The notes beneath the pieces were generated by a model that saw only the letters and a program-made list of their open reading frames with translations, had not been told where the DNA came from and did no database searches. A DNA stretch of 64,000 nucleotides from Brachionus plicatilis. Taxonomy: Eukaryota > Rotifera > Eurotatoria > Ploima > Brachionidae. How positions within the stretch are numbered: the first letter of the stretch is position 1; each line of letters opens with the position of its first letter. The translations under genes were made by a program, and so were the position numbers. Of the stretch, positions 43,485-56,163 are shown in pieces. The stretch is from positions 30,813 to 94,812 of the forward strand of contig QEOQ01000274.1 in assembly GCA_010279815.1 (NCBI GenBank), written 5' to 3'.

Positions 43485-46400
43485 ATGATGACGTTCTTGA
43501 ATTCTGAAACGGCCTCATCCAAATCGTTTGAAGAGACAGCAAATCTACTTAAAACTAACTTACAACTCGGATTAGAATTGCCCGATATAAATGAAAGACG
43601 CAAACTTTATTCTTACAATGAATTTGAAATAAAACATGAAGATCCATTATGGCTCAAATATTTAGAAAAGGTAAGATAAAATTTGAATATTTTTAATAAT
43701 CTTTACCTTTTCAATAATTTAACTTTTCTTTTATGTTTGTTCAAAAAAATTCTTTAAGTTAATGGTTCATTAATTTTTTTTCTTTATTTTAAACTTTTTA
43801 AAAAGAATTTTGCTCAAAATCTGAAGATCAAATTTATATTCGTTTTTTAAGATTTTTATTTATTTTCAAAAAAATATTCAGTCAACATGGAGAAAATAAA
43901 ATTTTTTGAATTAACCTTATTGCTTAAATACCAAAATTTATGAAAACTAATAAAATTAGCAATAGTTCCGACTATTAAAAAAAATTTTTTTAATAAATTA
44001 ATCAAAATTTTTTAATTACTAAAGAATGATGCCTTTTGAATTTTTTCTTACTAATTTAAAAGTATAGATTTCTAATATATTTTTAGGATTTCTTTTGAAT
44101 TTTTGGCGAAGAACTTTGAGAATTTTGAAAATTTCAAAAATTAAGCTTTATTCTAAATTTTTTACAATTTTAAATGATAATTTCATCAGAAAAGGTTAGA
44201 ATTTTTTTACCAAAAATTGTGACCCAAAATTTCAATAATTATAATGTTGGTCTTGAAAATATAATAATTTGAAAGCTTAACTACGAATGATTATGAAAAA
44301 ATAAAAATAATTAATTCTTGATTTTAAAAAAGGAATTTATAATCAAAAAAAAATTGGCCCATAATTTTCTTAACCGCTAATTTTAATATTATAAATTAAT
44401 TTATTTAATTTATTAAATTTTAGACTAATTTTATAAACTTCATTTTTTTAAATAAAAGTATATTTAGTTTAGTAAATAAAAACTACATAGAATATGTAGT
44501 TGGGAAAGCTAAATACATAAAAATGGAGAACCTTTTAATTTCATAAAATTAAAAAATATTTTTTATTTTTTTAAGCTACATCCAAAACAAAAAAATATAT
44601 CTTTATGGCTTTTGCAGTCTTTTGCAAAATAATTTTCTTTATTTTAAGTTTTTCATATAATTTATAGATATTCACTTATTTAATTTTAAGTTTTCTTTTT
44701 ATATTTATTTTTTTTCAGAATAAAATATTAAATTTAATAATTTAAATAAAGTTAAATAAGTTGAAATAAATTAAAAAGAAAATTAAAAAGATTTATTGAA
44801 ATAGAGAGTAAAAATTGACACATCTGTAACCATTTTTTACTATATTTATTTTATTAATAATTTAATTTAGATTTATTTTTGAATAATTTAAAGGGAGGTG
44901 TTATTAATCTAGATGAGTGTTTATTAAAATTTCTATTTACTAAATAAAAAAAAATTTTGATTAAATCTTTATTTTTTAGTAAATTAAAAACATTTATCTG
45001 AAAATTTTATTTTAAATATTTTATTTTTTGAAAAAAAAATTGCTCCCAACTTGACCGTCTCTTTGTTGAATTCAATTAAAAACTGCTGATGAAACTATAA
45101 AATTGTCGTCTCATGTCGAAAAAAAAGTCAACTTAATCTTTTTTTTTTAAATTAATTTCATTCATCACCTTTTAATATTATTTAATTAATTAAACATTTT
45201 AAAGTTCAAAGAACCAATGATAGTTTTATTACTTGCATCAGCTTTGATTAGCATAATAATGAAACAGTTTGACGATGCCTTAAGCATTACCTGTGTAACT
45301 ATGCCCAATTGATTTTAGATAATTAAATTGTTAATAAAATTATTAAAAAGGCTATTTTGATTGTAGTTACTGTGGCTTTTTTTCAAGAATACCGATCTGA
45401 AAAAGCTCTAGATGAACTAAATAAGCTAGTGCCACCATCATGCAACTGGTAATTGCCTCTAAAATAAAAATTAAATCAAAAATAAAAAAAAAATTTGAAG
45501 CATTCGAAATGGAGAACTTCATTCGATTCTTGCCAGAGAACTTGTGCCTGGCGATGTGATTGTTTTGAACACGGGAGACAGAGTGCCAGCTGACATAAGA
45601 CTTTTTGAGGCTGTTGATTTAACAATTGATGAGTCGAGTTTTACCGGAGAATCGGAGCCTTGTTTAAAAGTAATTGATCAAATAGCCCAAGAGTATGCGT
45701 GCAAAGGAATACTTTCAAGGCGCAACATTTGTTTTATGGGAACATTAGTAAAGAATGGTCATGGCAAAGGAGTTGTGATATCAACAGGAGAAAATTCGGA
45801 ATTCGGCGAAATTTTTAAGATGATGCAATCTGAAGAAGCTCCCAAGACTCCGCTGCAAAAAAGTATGGACACTCTTGGCAAACAATTGTCATTCTATTCG
45901 TTCGGCATCATCGGATTAATTATGTTCATTGGATGGATACAAGGTCGACCCATTTTAGAAATGTTTACCATCAGTGTGAGGTAATTTGTTTGATTTAAAT
46001 CATCGCTTGCCACTCGCTTTCCTTAATTTGATCTTTCATTTTTTCAATCTAGTTTGGCTGTGGCTGCCATTCCCGAAGGCCTTCCAATAGTAGTTACTGT
46101 AACTTTGGCACTTGGTGTTATTCGGATGGCCAAAAAAAGAGCAATTATTAAAAAGCTGCCTATTGTGGAAACATTGGGTTGTGTAAATGTTATATGTTCA
46201 GACAAGACTGGAACTTTGACCACAAATGAAATGACTGTCAGAAACATAATTAGTTCAGATGATTTACATGCCGAAGTTACTGGCAAAGGGTACATTGCTG
46301 ACGGAATAGTTCGATGTGGAAATGTTCAAGTAAGATATAATTCGCATCCATCTTTATTTAAAGTTATCGAAATCGGCTCAGTATGCAACAACGCTCACAT

Positions 46401-49400
46401 ATTTGATCGGCAAGTAACTGGGCAACCAACAGACGCTTCTTTGCTTACTTTGGCCATGAAGGCAAGCTACAATGAGCTAAGAAATGATTACATCAGGCAC
46501 GAAGAGTGGCCTTTTAATTCAGAAAATAAATGGATGGCTGTAAGAGTAAGCCCTAAAACACATCCTGTAAGTTTTTTTACTTTTTAATTTATCAGAGAAG
46601 TAGAAAAAAACATAAATTTATTAATAAGTTAAGCTTTGAAAGTATTTGTTGTTTGCGCTTTTTAATATCATTCTATGATAAACAGTTCCATGATTTACTA
46701 AGCGCTTTGTCAATGAGCCTCTGCTATTTATTTCTCGGACCAATCTTTTGCCATTTGGTCTTCATAGGTTTTTTGAACTACTAGCTAAATTGATACCATT
46801 TGTTAGCGATACTTTTTCAAGACCATTTAAAATTTTTTGATACTCTTTAAGACTCATAAGATTAAAGTATTTCAATGTGTCTTCATTAGGCTTAGTTCTA
46901 GTAGAATCAATCAGTTCTGTGACTCTTCTTTGTACTTTTTCAAGAATTTCAATCTGTTTTTAAATACAGACTCCAGGTTTCTATTACATACTCCAAATGA
47001 ATAGAGAAGTCTTAGTGATTCTCGGCTAAGGTTTATAGAAGAATTTATTATCTGACCCAGAATTCGGTTAGCTTATATCGCTGCCACAGTGCATTGTTCG
47101 TTCCGTTTTAAATAATTTTTAATGAAGACATCCAAATTATTAAATTTAAAGTTTAGAAAAGCCTTAAAAGTTTAATTTTTTTTATTTAATTAATAATAAA
47201 AAGGCCGCTCAACCGACCACTGTTTTGGGTGTACCGTCAAATTAGGTACATCCCTAGGTTTTAGATTTTACATTGTAAATAAATTTTCAAAGACCAAATT
47301 TTTAAAGAAAAGACATTAAGTTTAAAAGGTATACATTGATTGCATTTTAAAATTTTGTTTAAAAACTCAGTTAACTTAAACACTATATTTGAATTTTGTA
47401 AAAATTTAAAAATTTTTAATTTTATTTTCTAAAAAAAGACTAATAAATTAAGAATTTAGTATTTTTAAAAGCTAAAGTAAGTTGTAAAGATTTTTTTGCA
47501 TGTAAATTCTCACTCAGATTCCATTTTAAAATATATCAAAAATAAAAAAACATATCAAAATTTACAGAATAACTTCTACCAATTTATTTATTTATTTTTT
47601 TTCTGTTCCGGACTTTTATCAATGGCAAAAATTTTATATTGATTGAACTTCTTCGTCAAAAACTGAATCTGAAGGTTGATATCACAATTGAAAATATTTT
47701 AATTATTAATTAATAAATTATTTTAGTTTTTATTCAATTAATTATCAGTTTACTTTTAATTTATTTAGTAGAATATTTTTTAATGTTTGGATATTTATTA
47801 TAAATAAATATTTTTTTTTTTTTAATTAAATAACATAATACTTGCCATCTGATGGAACCCAAACCTTGATATAGATAAACAAATATAGATAAACAAATAA
47901 ATAATCAAATAATTCAAGAAACGATTTAAATAATTTTCTTTTTTCCGAAAAAAATGTTTGACTTAAAAATCTTTAGTTTGATTATTTTGAAATAGAAAAT
48001 TTATATTGAATGAATTTTAATCTACAGAAGGATAAATTTGTTGACCAAATTATTAAAAAATTTATAATATCGCAAAAATATAAGATCAGTTGGTCACAAA
48101 ATTTACCAGCGCCAAAAAAAACATAAAAAAAATATTCTTAAAATATAGACAATTTTACATAAATTATCTTATTCTTTTTTTTAATTAATAAAATTCTATT
48201 GAGGCCGTACATTTAAAAAATTTTTCTTAAACAAAACTGAAGAATTGATTAGGTCTAACCATCTTCAATTCCACATCACTTTTTCCCAATATTTACGTCA
48301 TCTTGAAGTTGATAATCAATTCAAAGAGTTTATCATTAGATATTAAAATAAATTTTTAAATTAATTTAAATAATTTAAATGTAACATGCTTTACATGTTA
48401 TGTAGATTAAAAAAATAAAATAAATTTTTATTTCAAAAATATTTGCAAGAAAGATCGATCGTTTCATTTTACTACTTATTTTGAATTTAATATTTGAAGT
48501 TCATTTTTAAAGTTTAATTATGAATCTTGAATAAAAGATCCTAATACTTTGGAAATAAAAAATTCAAAAAGTCAGCTTATGAAATTAAAATTTAAAAATC
48601 GATTTTTTCAATATGTTGAGAAAATATTTTTTTTAAATTATTTTATTTTTTGAATCCACATCACATCTAAAGCATGTTACATTTAAATTAATTAAATTAA
48701 TTTAAATATTTATTTTAATATCTTAAGATAAACTGTGTGAATTGAAGTAATATTTTAAATTGATCATCAAATTCAAGATGTCAACATCAAATCATCTCTT
48801 GTTTTTGTTTTTAGGGTAAAAATATTTAATTTCATGTCAGTATTAGTAAGCTAAAAAATAAGATTAATAATCTGGCTTAGATTAGTAGTCTAATCCTAAG
48901 CAGATAATGTTTTATTCTACAACTCTAAATTTTTTTATCGAAAATAAAATAATGTTTTATTTAAATACAAAAAAAGTCTCAAAGCTTGCTGTTCCTCAAA
49001 GGTGCTATTACAGAAGTATTACGTCAGTCAAAATATTATAATTTTAATGATCGTAATTTTGATTTGACCCAAGAAAAATACAACCACTTTTTGACACATG
49101 CTCAAAATTTGATGTCATCCGGTTTGAGAGTAATCGCAATGGCATCGGGCACTAGTTTTAATGACTTGTGCTATGTGGGCATGGTAGGCATCATCGATCC
49201 GCCTAGGGAAGGCATTCGAGAAGCTATTGAATCATTGCGCAGAAGTGGCGTTCAAGTAAAAATGATCACTGGTGATGCTCAAGAAACTGCCAAAACAATT
49301 GCCAATAGAGTGGGCTTTGATTTGATGATGAAAAAGTGCGTCAGTGGTGAAGAAATGAGCAAAATGTCATTTCATGAATTAGAGAATATTGTGTCAGATG

Positions 49401-51403
49401 TGGCTATTTTTTATCGAACTACGCCAAAACAAAAGCTCAACATTATAAAAGCATTTAAAAATAGAGGCTTCATTGTGGGCATGACTGGAGATGGTGTAAA
49501 TGATAGTGTTGCCCTTAAATCTGCCGATATCGGCATTGCCATGGGAAAATCTGGAACTGACGTCTCAAAAGAAGCTGCTGACATGATTTTGGTAGATGAC
49601 AATTTTACAACTATAATGTAAACTTTAGTTTTACTCATGCCAACTTGTTTACCTACTTTGTTTAATTTAGATCTGCCATTGAGGAAGGAAAAGGTATTTA
49701 CTATAATATCAGAAATTTTGTTCGCTTCCAATTGAGCACGTAAATAATTTTGTGCAGCTTGTGTTGGCTTTTTTTTCTAAATTTTCTCCAAAGGAGCATA
49801 TCAGCACTGTCCTTAATTGCCTTTTCAACAGTCTTTCATTTTCCAAATCCATTGAATGCCATGCAAATTCTTTGGATCAACATAATAATGGATGGTCCAC
49901 CAGCTCAGAGTTTAGGAGTAGAGCCGGTCGATTCGGATGTTTTGAAAAAGCCTCCTCGTCGCATCAACGAGTCTATGATCAATTTAAGTCTTATCGGAAA
50001 TATTTTGATCAGTGCACTTTTGATAGTGACAGGCACATTGTTTGTATTCTACAAAGAAATGGAAGATGGAAAAGTAACTCATCGAGACACGACAATGACT
50101 TTTACATGTTTTGTTTTTTTTGACATGTTTAATGCTCTTGCTTGTCGATCTCAGGTATCTTATTGTGATTAACTTTTAGAAAATTAATTTTAATTAAATT
50201 TTAACATCAAGCACAAGTCAGTTTTTCAGATCGGATTTTTTTCTAATAAAGCATTTTTGTTTTCTGTTGGTGGCTCGATTCTCAGTCAACTTATGGTCAT
50301 CTACTTTCCGCCATTGCAGAAAGTTTTCCAGACAGAAGCGCTAAGCTTTTATGGTAATAAAATTAATAAATTTTTTTTTTTTTTCCAAACAGTGTTGTGA
50401 AATTGACAAAGGTAGAAAAAAACATAATTCTTATTTCTTTATTAAAAAGAAAAACTTCACATTAATTATAAAAAAAAAACTAAAAAAATCAAAAAGTATT
50501 TTTTTACCTAAAAAAGTCTTTTTGATCAAAAATAATTAAAACTTTTTCCTTTTTTTCTTCAAATTTAAACTCGATTCTCTTCGATTGCATCAATTTAATT
50601 TCACTGATTTTACTTTCTTGAAATTTTTTCAGAATTTTATTTTAAATTTTTTTGATCTAATTAAATAAATTAAATTCTACGTTTGCTACTAATTCTTTTT
50701 TCATTCTTTAATTTAACTTCTGAATAATACAGTTTTTATTTCTTTTTTTGGTGAACGTTCAGTTTATAGATTTTTTTTTAGTAAAATAATTATTTTATAA
50801 ATTTTTTTTCATAGAATTTTTTTAAAGTGATAAAATAAAGAAAAATAATTCAAAAAAAGTTTATAACATTATTTCTATGAAAAATATAATACTAAGAGTA
50901 TGTTTCTTTGAATTATTTTTCTATCAAAATTTATTCTATGAGTTTTGTTTAATTTTATTAATTTTCTATGAATTATTTTTTCAGTGAATTGACCCATAAT
51001 CTTTTTTTTTTATTTAAATCTAATGCCAATTTTTCCCGATATTAGCAATGTTAAAAAAAATTAATTTTTTGATTTATTAAAATTACAGATAAAAAATTTC
51101 CAGAAAAAACACTTTTAATCTTTAATTTTCAATCAACCAAATCAATAATCAAACTAAGCCTTATTAATATTTGATTTTTTTTCTTTTCAATTTGTCCTGA
51201 AATTTCACAACGCTCTTTCCAATTCATTAAACTTTGACTAAAGAAATACTTTTTTTTAAGATATAATATCGTTGATTTGTCTTACCTCTTCAGTTTGGAT
51301 TGTGTCTGAGGTAAAAAAATTTGTGAACAATGGCTTTACTGTTAGATCAAGTGAATCGGCAAAAGGAAGTTTAAAAAACGAAAAAATGAATTTTGATGTT
51401 TAA
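43485..51403 (+). CDS. ATP2C1: Golgi Ca2+/Mn2+-transporting P-type ATPase (SPCA/PMR1)
   Basis: A P2A-type ATPase that loads calcium and manganese into the Golgi. Ten exons join in phase: 43485-43670, 45205-45294, 45351-45448, 45501-45980, 46053-46566, 48977-49617, 49671-49739, 49794-50154, 50212-50353 and 51261-51403, giving 907 residues. The N-terminus lacks the long extension of SERCA. Visible motifs are the actuator loop [11 protein letters not shown] (TGES), the M4 ion-site motif AIPEGLP near residue 292 and the phosphorylated Asp 335 in [22 protein letters not shown] and [20 protein letters not shown] follow, then M6 with [19 protein letters not shown]. The C-terminal part has [17 protein letters not shown]. 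Exon 3 encodes [18 protein letters not shown]. Introns 1 and 5 are large; intron 5 holds a LINE relic and a MITE. Confidence 0.95.
46668..47110 (-). pseudogene. LINE C-terminal relic in the ATP2C1 intron
   Basis: The reverse strand reads [20 protein letters not shown] and RLLYSF, then after a frame change [32 protein letters not shown] and [20 protein letters not shown]. These are the post-catalytic motifs of a non-LTR reverse transcriptase. Internal stops and missing upstream domains show a 5'-truncated, dead copy, antisense to the host gene. Confidence 0.8.
48299..48780. mobile_element. Inverted-repeat element (MITE) in the ATP2C1 intron
   Basis: The left arm (48299-48440: CATCTTGAAGTTGATAATCA, GATATTAAAATAAATTTTTA, ATGTAACATGCTTTA) matches the reverse complement of the right arm (48630-48780) almost along its length. 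The arms are about 145 bases with a loop of about 190 bases. It is non-coding. No clear target duplication was found. Confidence 0.75.
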
Positions 51404-51835
51404 TTTTTTGTGATAGTACTTTTATTTATAAAAATTAAAAAGTTGATTTATTAGATTTTGATCCTAAATAAATTATCAGATCTAGTAAATTAATCTAATT
51501 GATCAAAATTATTTATTCAAATAGATATTCTTACGAGATCTAATTTAAAATAACTAAAACTTTTTATTTCGAATTTTTTTTAAATAAAGATTAAATTTTT
51601 AGGTTTTTTTTATTTTATTTTAATTATTTTTCTAAAAAATTTATTTTTCAATACCGCCTATTTTTTCATGGAACAAGTCATAGGTGGATCTTGGATTGAA
51701 TGTGATTGCTGAATTTTTACCTAACAAATTTGAAGCTTCTTTTGGTGATGAGGACAAATTTTTTGCGATAAACAAAATTTAGTTTACAGTAACTTAACAT
51801 AAAAATAAAATGCTAGGCAGCAAAAATATAATGTC

Positions 51836-52778
51836 ATGGTAAGTAGATTCATTCATAAATGGAAAAGTTTAATAAACATTTGAAAAACACATTTTAAATT
51901 TTTAAAATCAAATAAATCTTCAATATTTAAAAATGGTAATAATTGATAAACTTAGGAAAAGTAATTAATGTGAATCTTAAAGGACGCAGGAACCGATCTA
52001 AATGAAATCAATCGTTCGGAAGAAAGATATCAGATAAATAAAGATGTTTATTTAGAGGATGAAGAAAACATTTTTGATGATATTGAAAATGACATTCCAA
52101 GTCACATAAGAGAGGCACGGATCAATGAATTAATAATGAAAAACCGAGATTATCAAATGAAGCAAGAGTCAAGCTTAAATTGCTACAAAGAATTGACAGA
52201 AGATGAATTTTTAAAGTTAACAACAGGAAGCAAAAAGTGTATAGTCCATTTTTTTCATGAAGATTTCACTCGATGTGACATTATGCACAAACATTTGAAA
52301 GTAAATTTATTAAAAAAAACAAAACTTTGAATCAATTTCTAATTGTTAGGTTCTGGCTGAAAACTATAATGAAATAGTTTTTGCCAAAATTAATGTTGAA
52401 AAAGCAAAATTTTTTGTCAATAAACTGAAAGTTCAAGTCCTGCCAGCCATTCTTTGCTTTATAGATGGAATTCTCAAACATAGGTAAATTATTTGAATTT
52501 GAATGCTTGGAAATTTTTTAACTTTTGTATAAAGAATTGTTGGTTTTGAATTATTTGCAAGCACGGATAATTTTCAAACTCAAGCTTTAGAAAAACATCT
52601 CATAAAAATAGGTAAATTTTTCAAGAGTAAATCCCTATGTTTCCAAAAATTTAAATGTTTATTTTAAGGAATGATAAAGGAAAAGGAAGCAGATAGTGAT
52701 AATGAAGAAGAAAAAAGAAAATTTACAAAAAAATTGATTCGATCAAGTGACAGGAATTATGACGATGAGAGCGACTAA
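51836..52778 (+). CDS. TXNDC9: Thioredoxin domain-containing protein 9 (phosducin-like)
   Basis: A cytosolic thioredoxin-fold co-chaperone of the phosducin-like family that modulates CCT chaperonin. Exons 51983-52300, 52350-52483, 52535-52611 and 52669-52778 join in phase. The preceding donor follows an ATG at 51836-51838, so the start codon alone would sit on the first exon (213 residues in all). An acidic, helical N-terminus leads to YKELTEDEFLKLT, then CIVHFFHEDFTRCDIMHKHL, FAKINVEKAKFFVNKLKVQV, LPAILCFIDG, VGFELFASTDNF and the acidic tail SSDRNYDDESD. There is no CxxC, as usual for this family. The ATG-only first exon is less certain; a later ATG at 52136 is the fallback. Confidence 0.88.
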
Positions 52779-53731
52779 ATTTTATTTAATTTTTTAACTG
52801 TATTTTTGGATTCGTTTTATTTAAATAAATGAAAAACAGAATTTCGCAAAATTATTTAAAAAGTATTTTGTACTAAAGACAAAGTGAAAACTCTTGCCAG
52901 ATAGTGCATGAGCAATTTTTTGATCCTACTAAAAACATTTCAAAACACGACTAAAAACTTAAAATTCAAAAATAATTTACGGTCAAAAAACTGACATTCA
53001 AGATCATGATGTTTGGCTAAAATTAAAAAAAATTATCTGTTAAAATAAAAAGTTTAACTGTCTGAGTCAACTTTTTTTTCTCAAAAATTTGACATTTGAC
53101 TTGAACGAATCTCAGTAAATCTTAATAAAACTGTAGTATAGTTATATGATCAGACTATAAATATAAGTTGTTACTTAAAGAGAAAAGAGATTCAGTTGTT
53201 ATTTCTAAAATTATTTTTAATAAAGTGTTTAACTAAATACTAAGCTTATTATTCACACACTCGGCCTGTACTACAATACGATAATGAATTTTATTATTTT
53301 TTTCCTAAATATTTAAATTAGAATACCAGAAATGATCACCAAACAAATGATCAGATCATATGATGGCAAAATGTAAATAATTTAAAATTTTGCATTCTCA
53401 TATTTTTTAGAGTGTAACTGCAATAATTGTTTTTTTTGTAAATTCACTTAAACTTATGTAAAAAAAAACAAAATAAAAAACTATTGCTTACATTTATTGA
53501 CACAATATATTTTTTTTAAAGTTTTAACTCCTCATTACTGCTCATTTAAATTCAAAGTTAAATGATTTTTTATTGTTTTATTTATTTGTTTATCTGTAAA
53601 AAAATTTAAAATAAAATAGAGTTAAGTGCAAAGTAAAATATAACAAAAATTTTAAAAGAATAAAATTTAAATTTAAATATTAAAAATAGGTAAATTAAAA
53701 TAAAAGGATAACAGCTTACACAGGAAATTAT

Positions 53732-53774
53732 AAGGTAGCAATTTCACAATGAAGTTGGATATTCGATATATCTT
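53732..53774. repeat. ~40-bp dispersed repeat, partner at 37745
   Basis: GGTAGCAATTTCACAATGAA, then TTGGATATTCGATATATCTT, differs from the copy at 37745 at only a few positions. Confidence 0.7.
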
Positions 53775-54348
53775 GATTCAAAACCTTCTTCTTACAAAAA
53801 ATCTAAAAATATGAAAATTTATAAAATATAAGAATATTTTCATTTTGCCTAGAAAATTAATTTTGTGGTTATTTTATTATTCTTTGTTTTATTATATTGA
53901 TTTTTATATATTTTTTTTTTTTAATCTGAAGGAGCTTTAGCTCGATACAAATAAATAAATAAAATAAGGGATATAATTTTAAGCTAGTTTTTATTACTTA
54001 AGTCCTATGCATTAATGTTATCAAAGATTTATTAGACGCACATATAAACCAACATAATGTTATTTTATTTGATTTTTTTTAATAATCTATAATATTAAAT
54101 TAGCATTTAATTAATTCAGTGAACACTTTCAGCATTTTTTGATGAATTGCTAATTAAAATTGATTTTTTAATTAAATTAGTTTTAAAAAAAAATTAAAAA
54201 AATTGAATGAATCTGAAAATGATTACAATTTAATTCAATATAATTCCGATGAATCGATAAATGAAAATGAAGAAATTGAAAACCAAAAATAGCCAAAAAT
54301 TTAAAAATTGGTTTTATAAATCTTAAAACAAATAAAGAAGCGGAAGAT

Positions 54349-54382
54349 GATGCTACCTAAAAACTCGTTTCTAGGTAGCATC
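54349..54382. repeat. Perfect 11-bp-stem hairpin
   Basis: GATGCTACCTA and its exact reverse complement TAGGTAGCATC are separated by 12 bases. No coding context; it could be the tip of a fold-back element. Confidence 0.7.
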
Positions 54383-56163
54383 TACTTGAACATAAGCAAT
54401 TGTTTTTAAATAAAATTTGTTGAACACTTAATAAATAATAATTGACATTATGATTAATTTGTATTAGCGTTTAATTAATTTTTTGGCTTTAAAATGAATA
54501 TGTAAAATATACGTATTTACTTCCAAACAAAAAAAACTAATAACATTTAAGTAATTTTATATAGCAGTTAATTAGAATCCATAAAATAATAATATTAAAT
54601 TAGAGGTAAAATTTACTATTTTTAAACTTAAAGATTACTATGGTCCAACAAAATAAGCAATTATTCACATATTTTACAATTGTCATTATGTATTACAATT
54701 AATTTTTGTGCATATCATCAAACTAACTGGAAGATTTAAACCTAATTAGAAAGATTTAGCAGATTCATAGCTTTCACTAACCCAATTAACTTAAATTTTG
54801 AAAAATTTAAATTTTAAAAAGAGAGACTAAACTTTTTAAAATTTAAATGAACCAAAATATAAAATTCTCAATCTAGTTTGACATTAAATTCTTAAATATC
54901 TTAATGAATCTTTTCAAAAATAAATAAGGTTATATTAAAATCAAGTTTTTTTTAGAATTTAAAAAAACAACAAAAAGTTCTCAAATTTTTTAGGGTCATT
55001 ACATTTTTGAAATTTTTTTTGTTAAGCATTTCAAAATAGAAAAATATCGATATTCTAAAATTTAATATAATCTAATTTAATATAATAATTTAATATAATT
55101 TAATTAATATCATCAATAGTGAGTAAAAAATAAGACAAATGCCAGATAAAAATGAATAATTTCTTGACAAATTTTATTTAAGAAAAATTTTTATTTTTCA
55201 AATATTTTAATCATTGATCAAATGGGTATAAAAAAAACAACTAATATGAACAATCGTTTATATCGAGTTGTGAATCGAATTTGGAACTATTGAACAATTA
55301 TGACGATTGATTTCAAATTCGATTGAGCAATGATTAGAATACGATTTGAAAAATAGAAAATTAATCTACAATTTGAGTTTTGTTCTTCTCCAATGTCTTC
55401 GTTTGGCATTATAACTAGCAACAACAAAAAATTAACTTTAAAAATAATTTAATAAAGTTGAATATTCTACCGAATGGTGTTTCCAGTCTTCATTCTAATC
55501 CATTGTGGCATTGGTCTATTTTGCTTTTGTTTTTTGGCAAGAACCCTTTTGATTCTGAAGGTTTTGTGCGAACCCTTTGGAAAAATTTACTTCACATCAT
55601 AAAGACCAACTTACGGCCAAAAATCAACTTACCATTTTTGCTCCCTTTTTGTTAATTTTTTAACTAAGAAAAAAGAAAAAAATCAAGCACGTTAGATGTG
55701 GAAACAAGTGTTTTAGCTGAATAGTGAATGCAAAACTAATTGGAAAAATTAATAATTCAATTGAGGACTACAGATATTTTTAAAATTTAATAAAAACAAT
55801 TTCTGATCAAAGTTAACATTAAGAAAAAAGGCTCGATGAACATTTTTCAGAGGCCTTTTTTTGTTCTCAATTTAAAAAATTTATTCAATTTTAATTACAA
55901 CCATTAAACTTCATTTTTCCTTTTTTTCCTCCATTCTAAAAAGCGCTTGCAAAATATTTCCTTTAGCTAAGACTAATCGAAGACCATGGAAAGAAAATTC
56001 TAAATTATGAACGCCAAAAACCAGTTCTAACAAAAAATAATCTTGATCTATCTTGTAAAAAAAAAACTCAGCATATTTTTGTACTAATAGATTGTTTACT
56101 TTTTGAAAGAGGTTAAATTTTGCTAAACAATTGATTTAGACAACCATTTAAGAGAATTTGCAA

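Larger units (their letters stand above)
52779..56163. other. Gene-free AT-rich region
   Basis: I find no convincing gene. It contains the ~40-base dispersed repeat at 53732, a LINE-tail-like GGAGCTTTAGCTCG followed by AAATAAATAAATAAAATAA near 53930-53970, and a hairpin at 54349-54382. A short low-complexity acidic patch lies at 54205-54290 and a 65-codon open frame at 55458 has no recognisable motif. Confidence 0.5.

Noticed and set aside
55458..55655. 65-codon plus-strand open frame
   Set aside because: No domain, splice partner or start context beyond chance.
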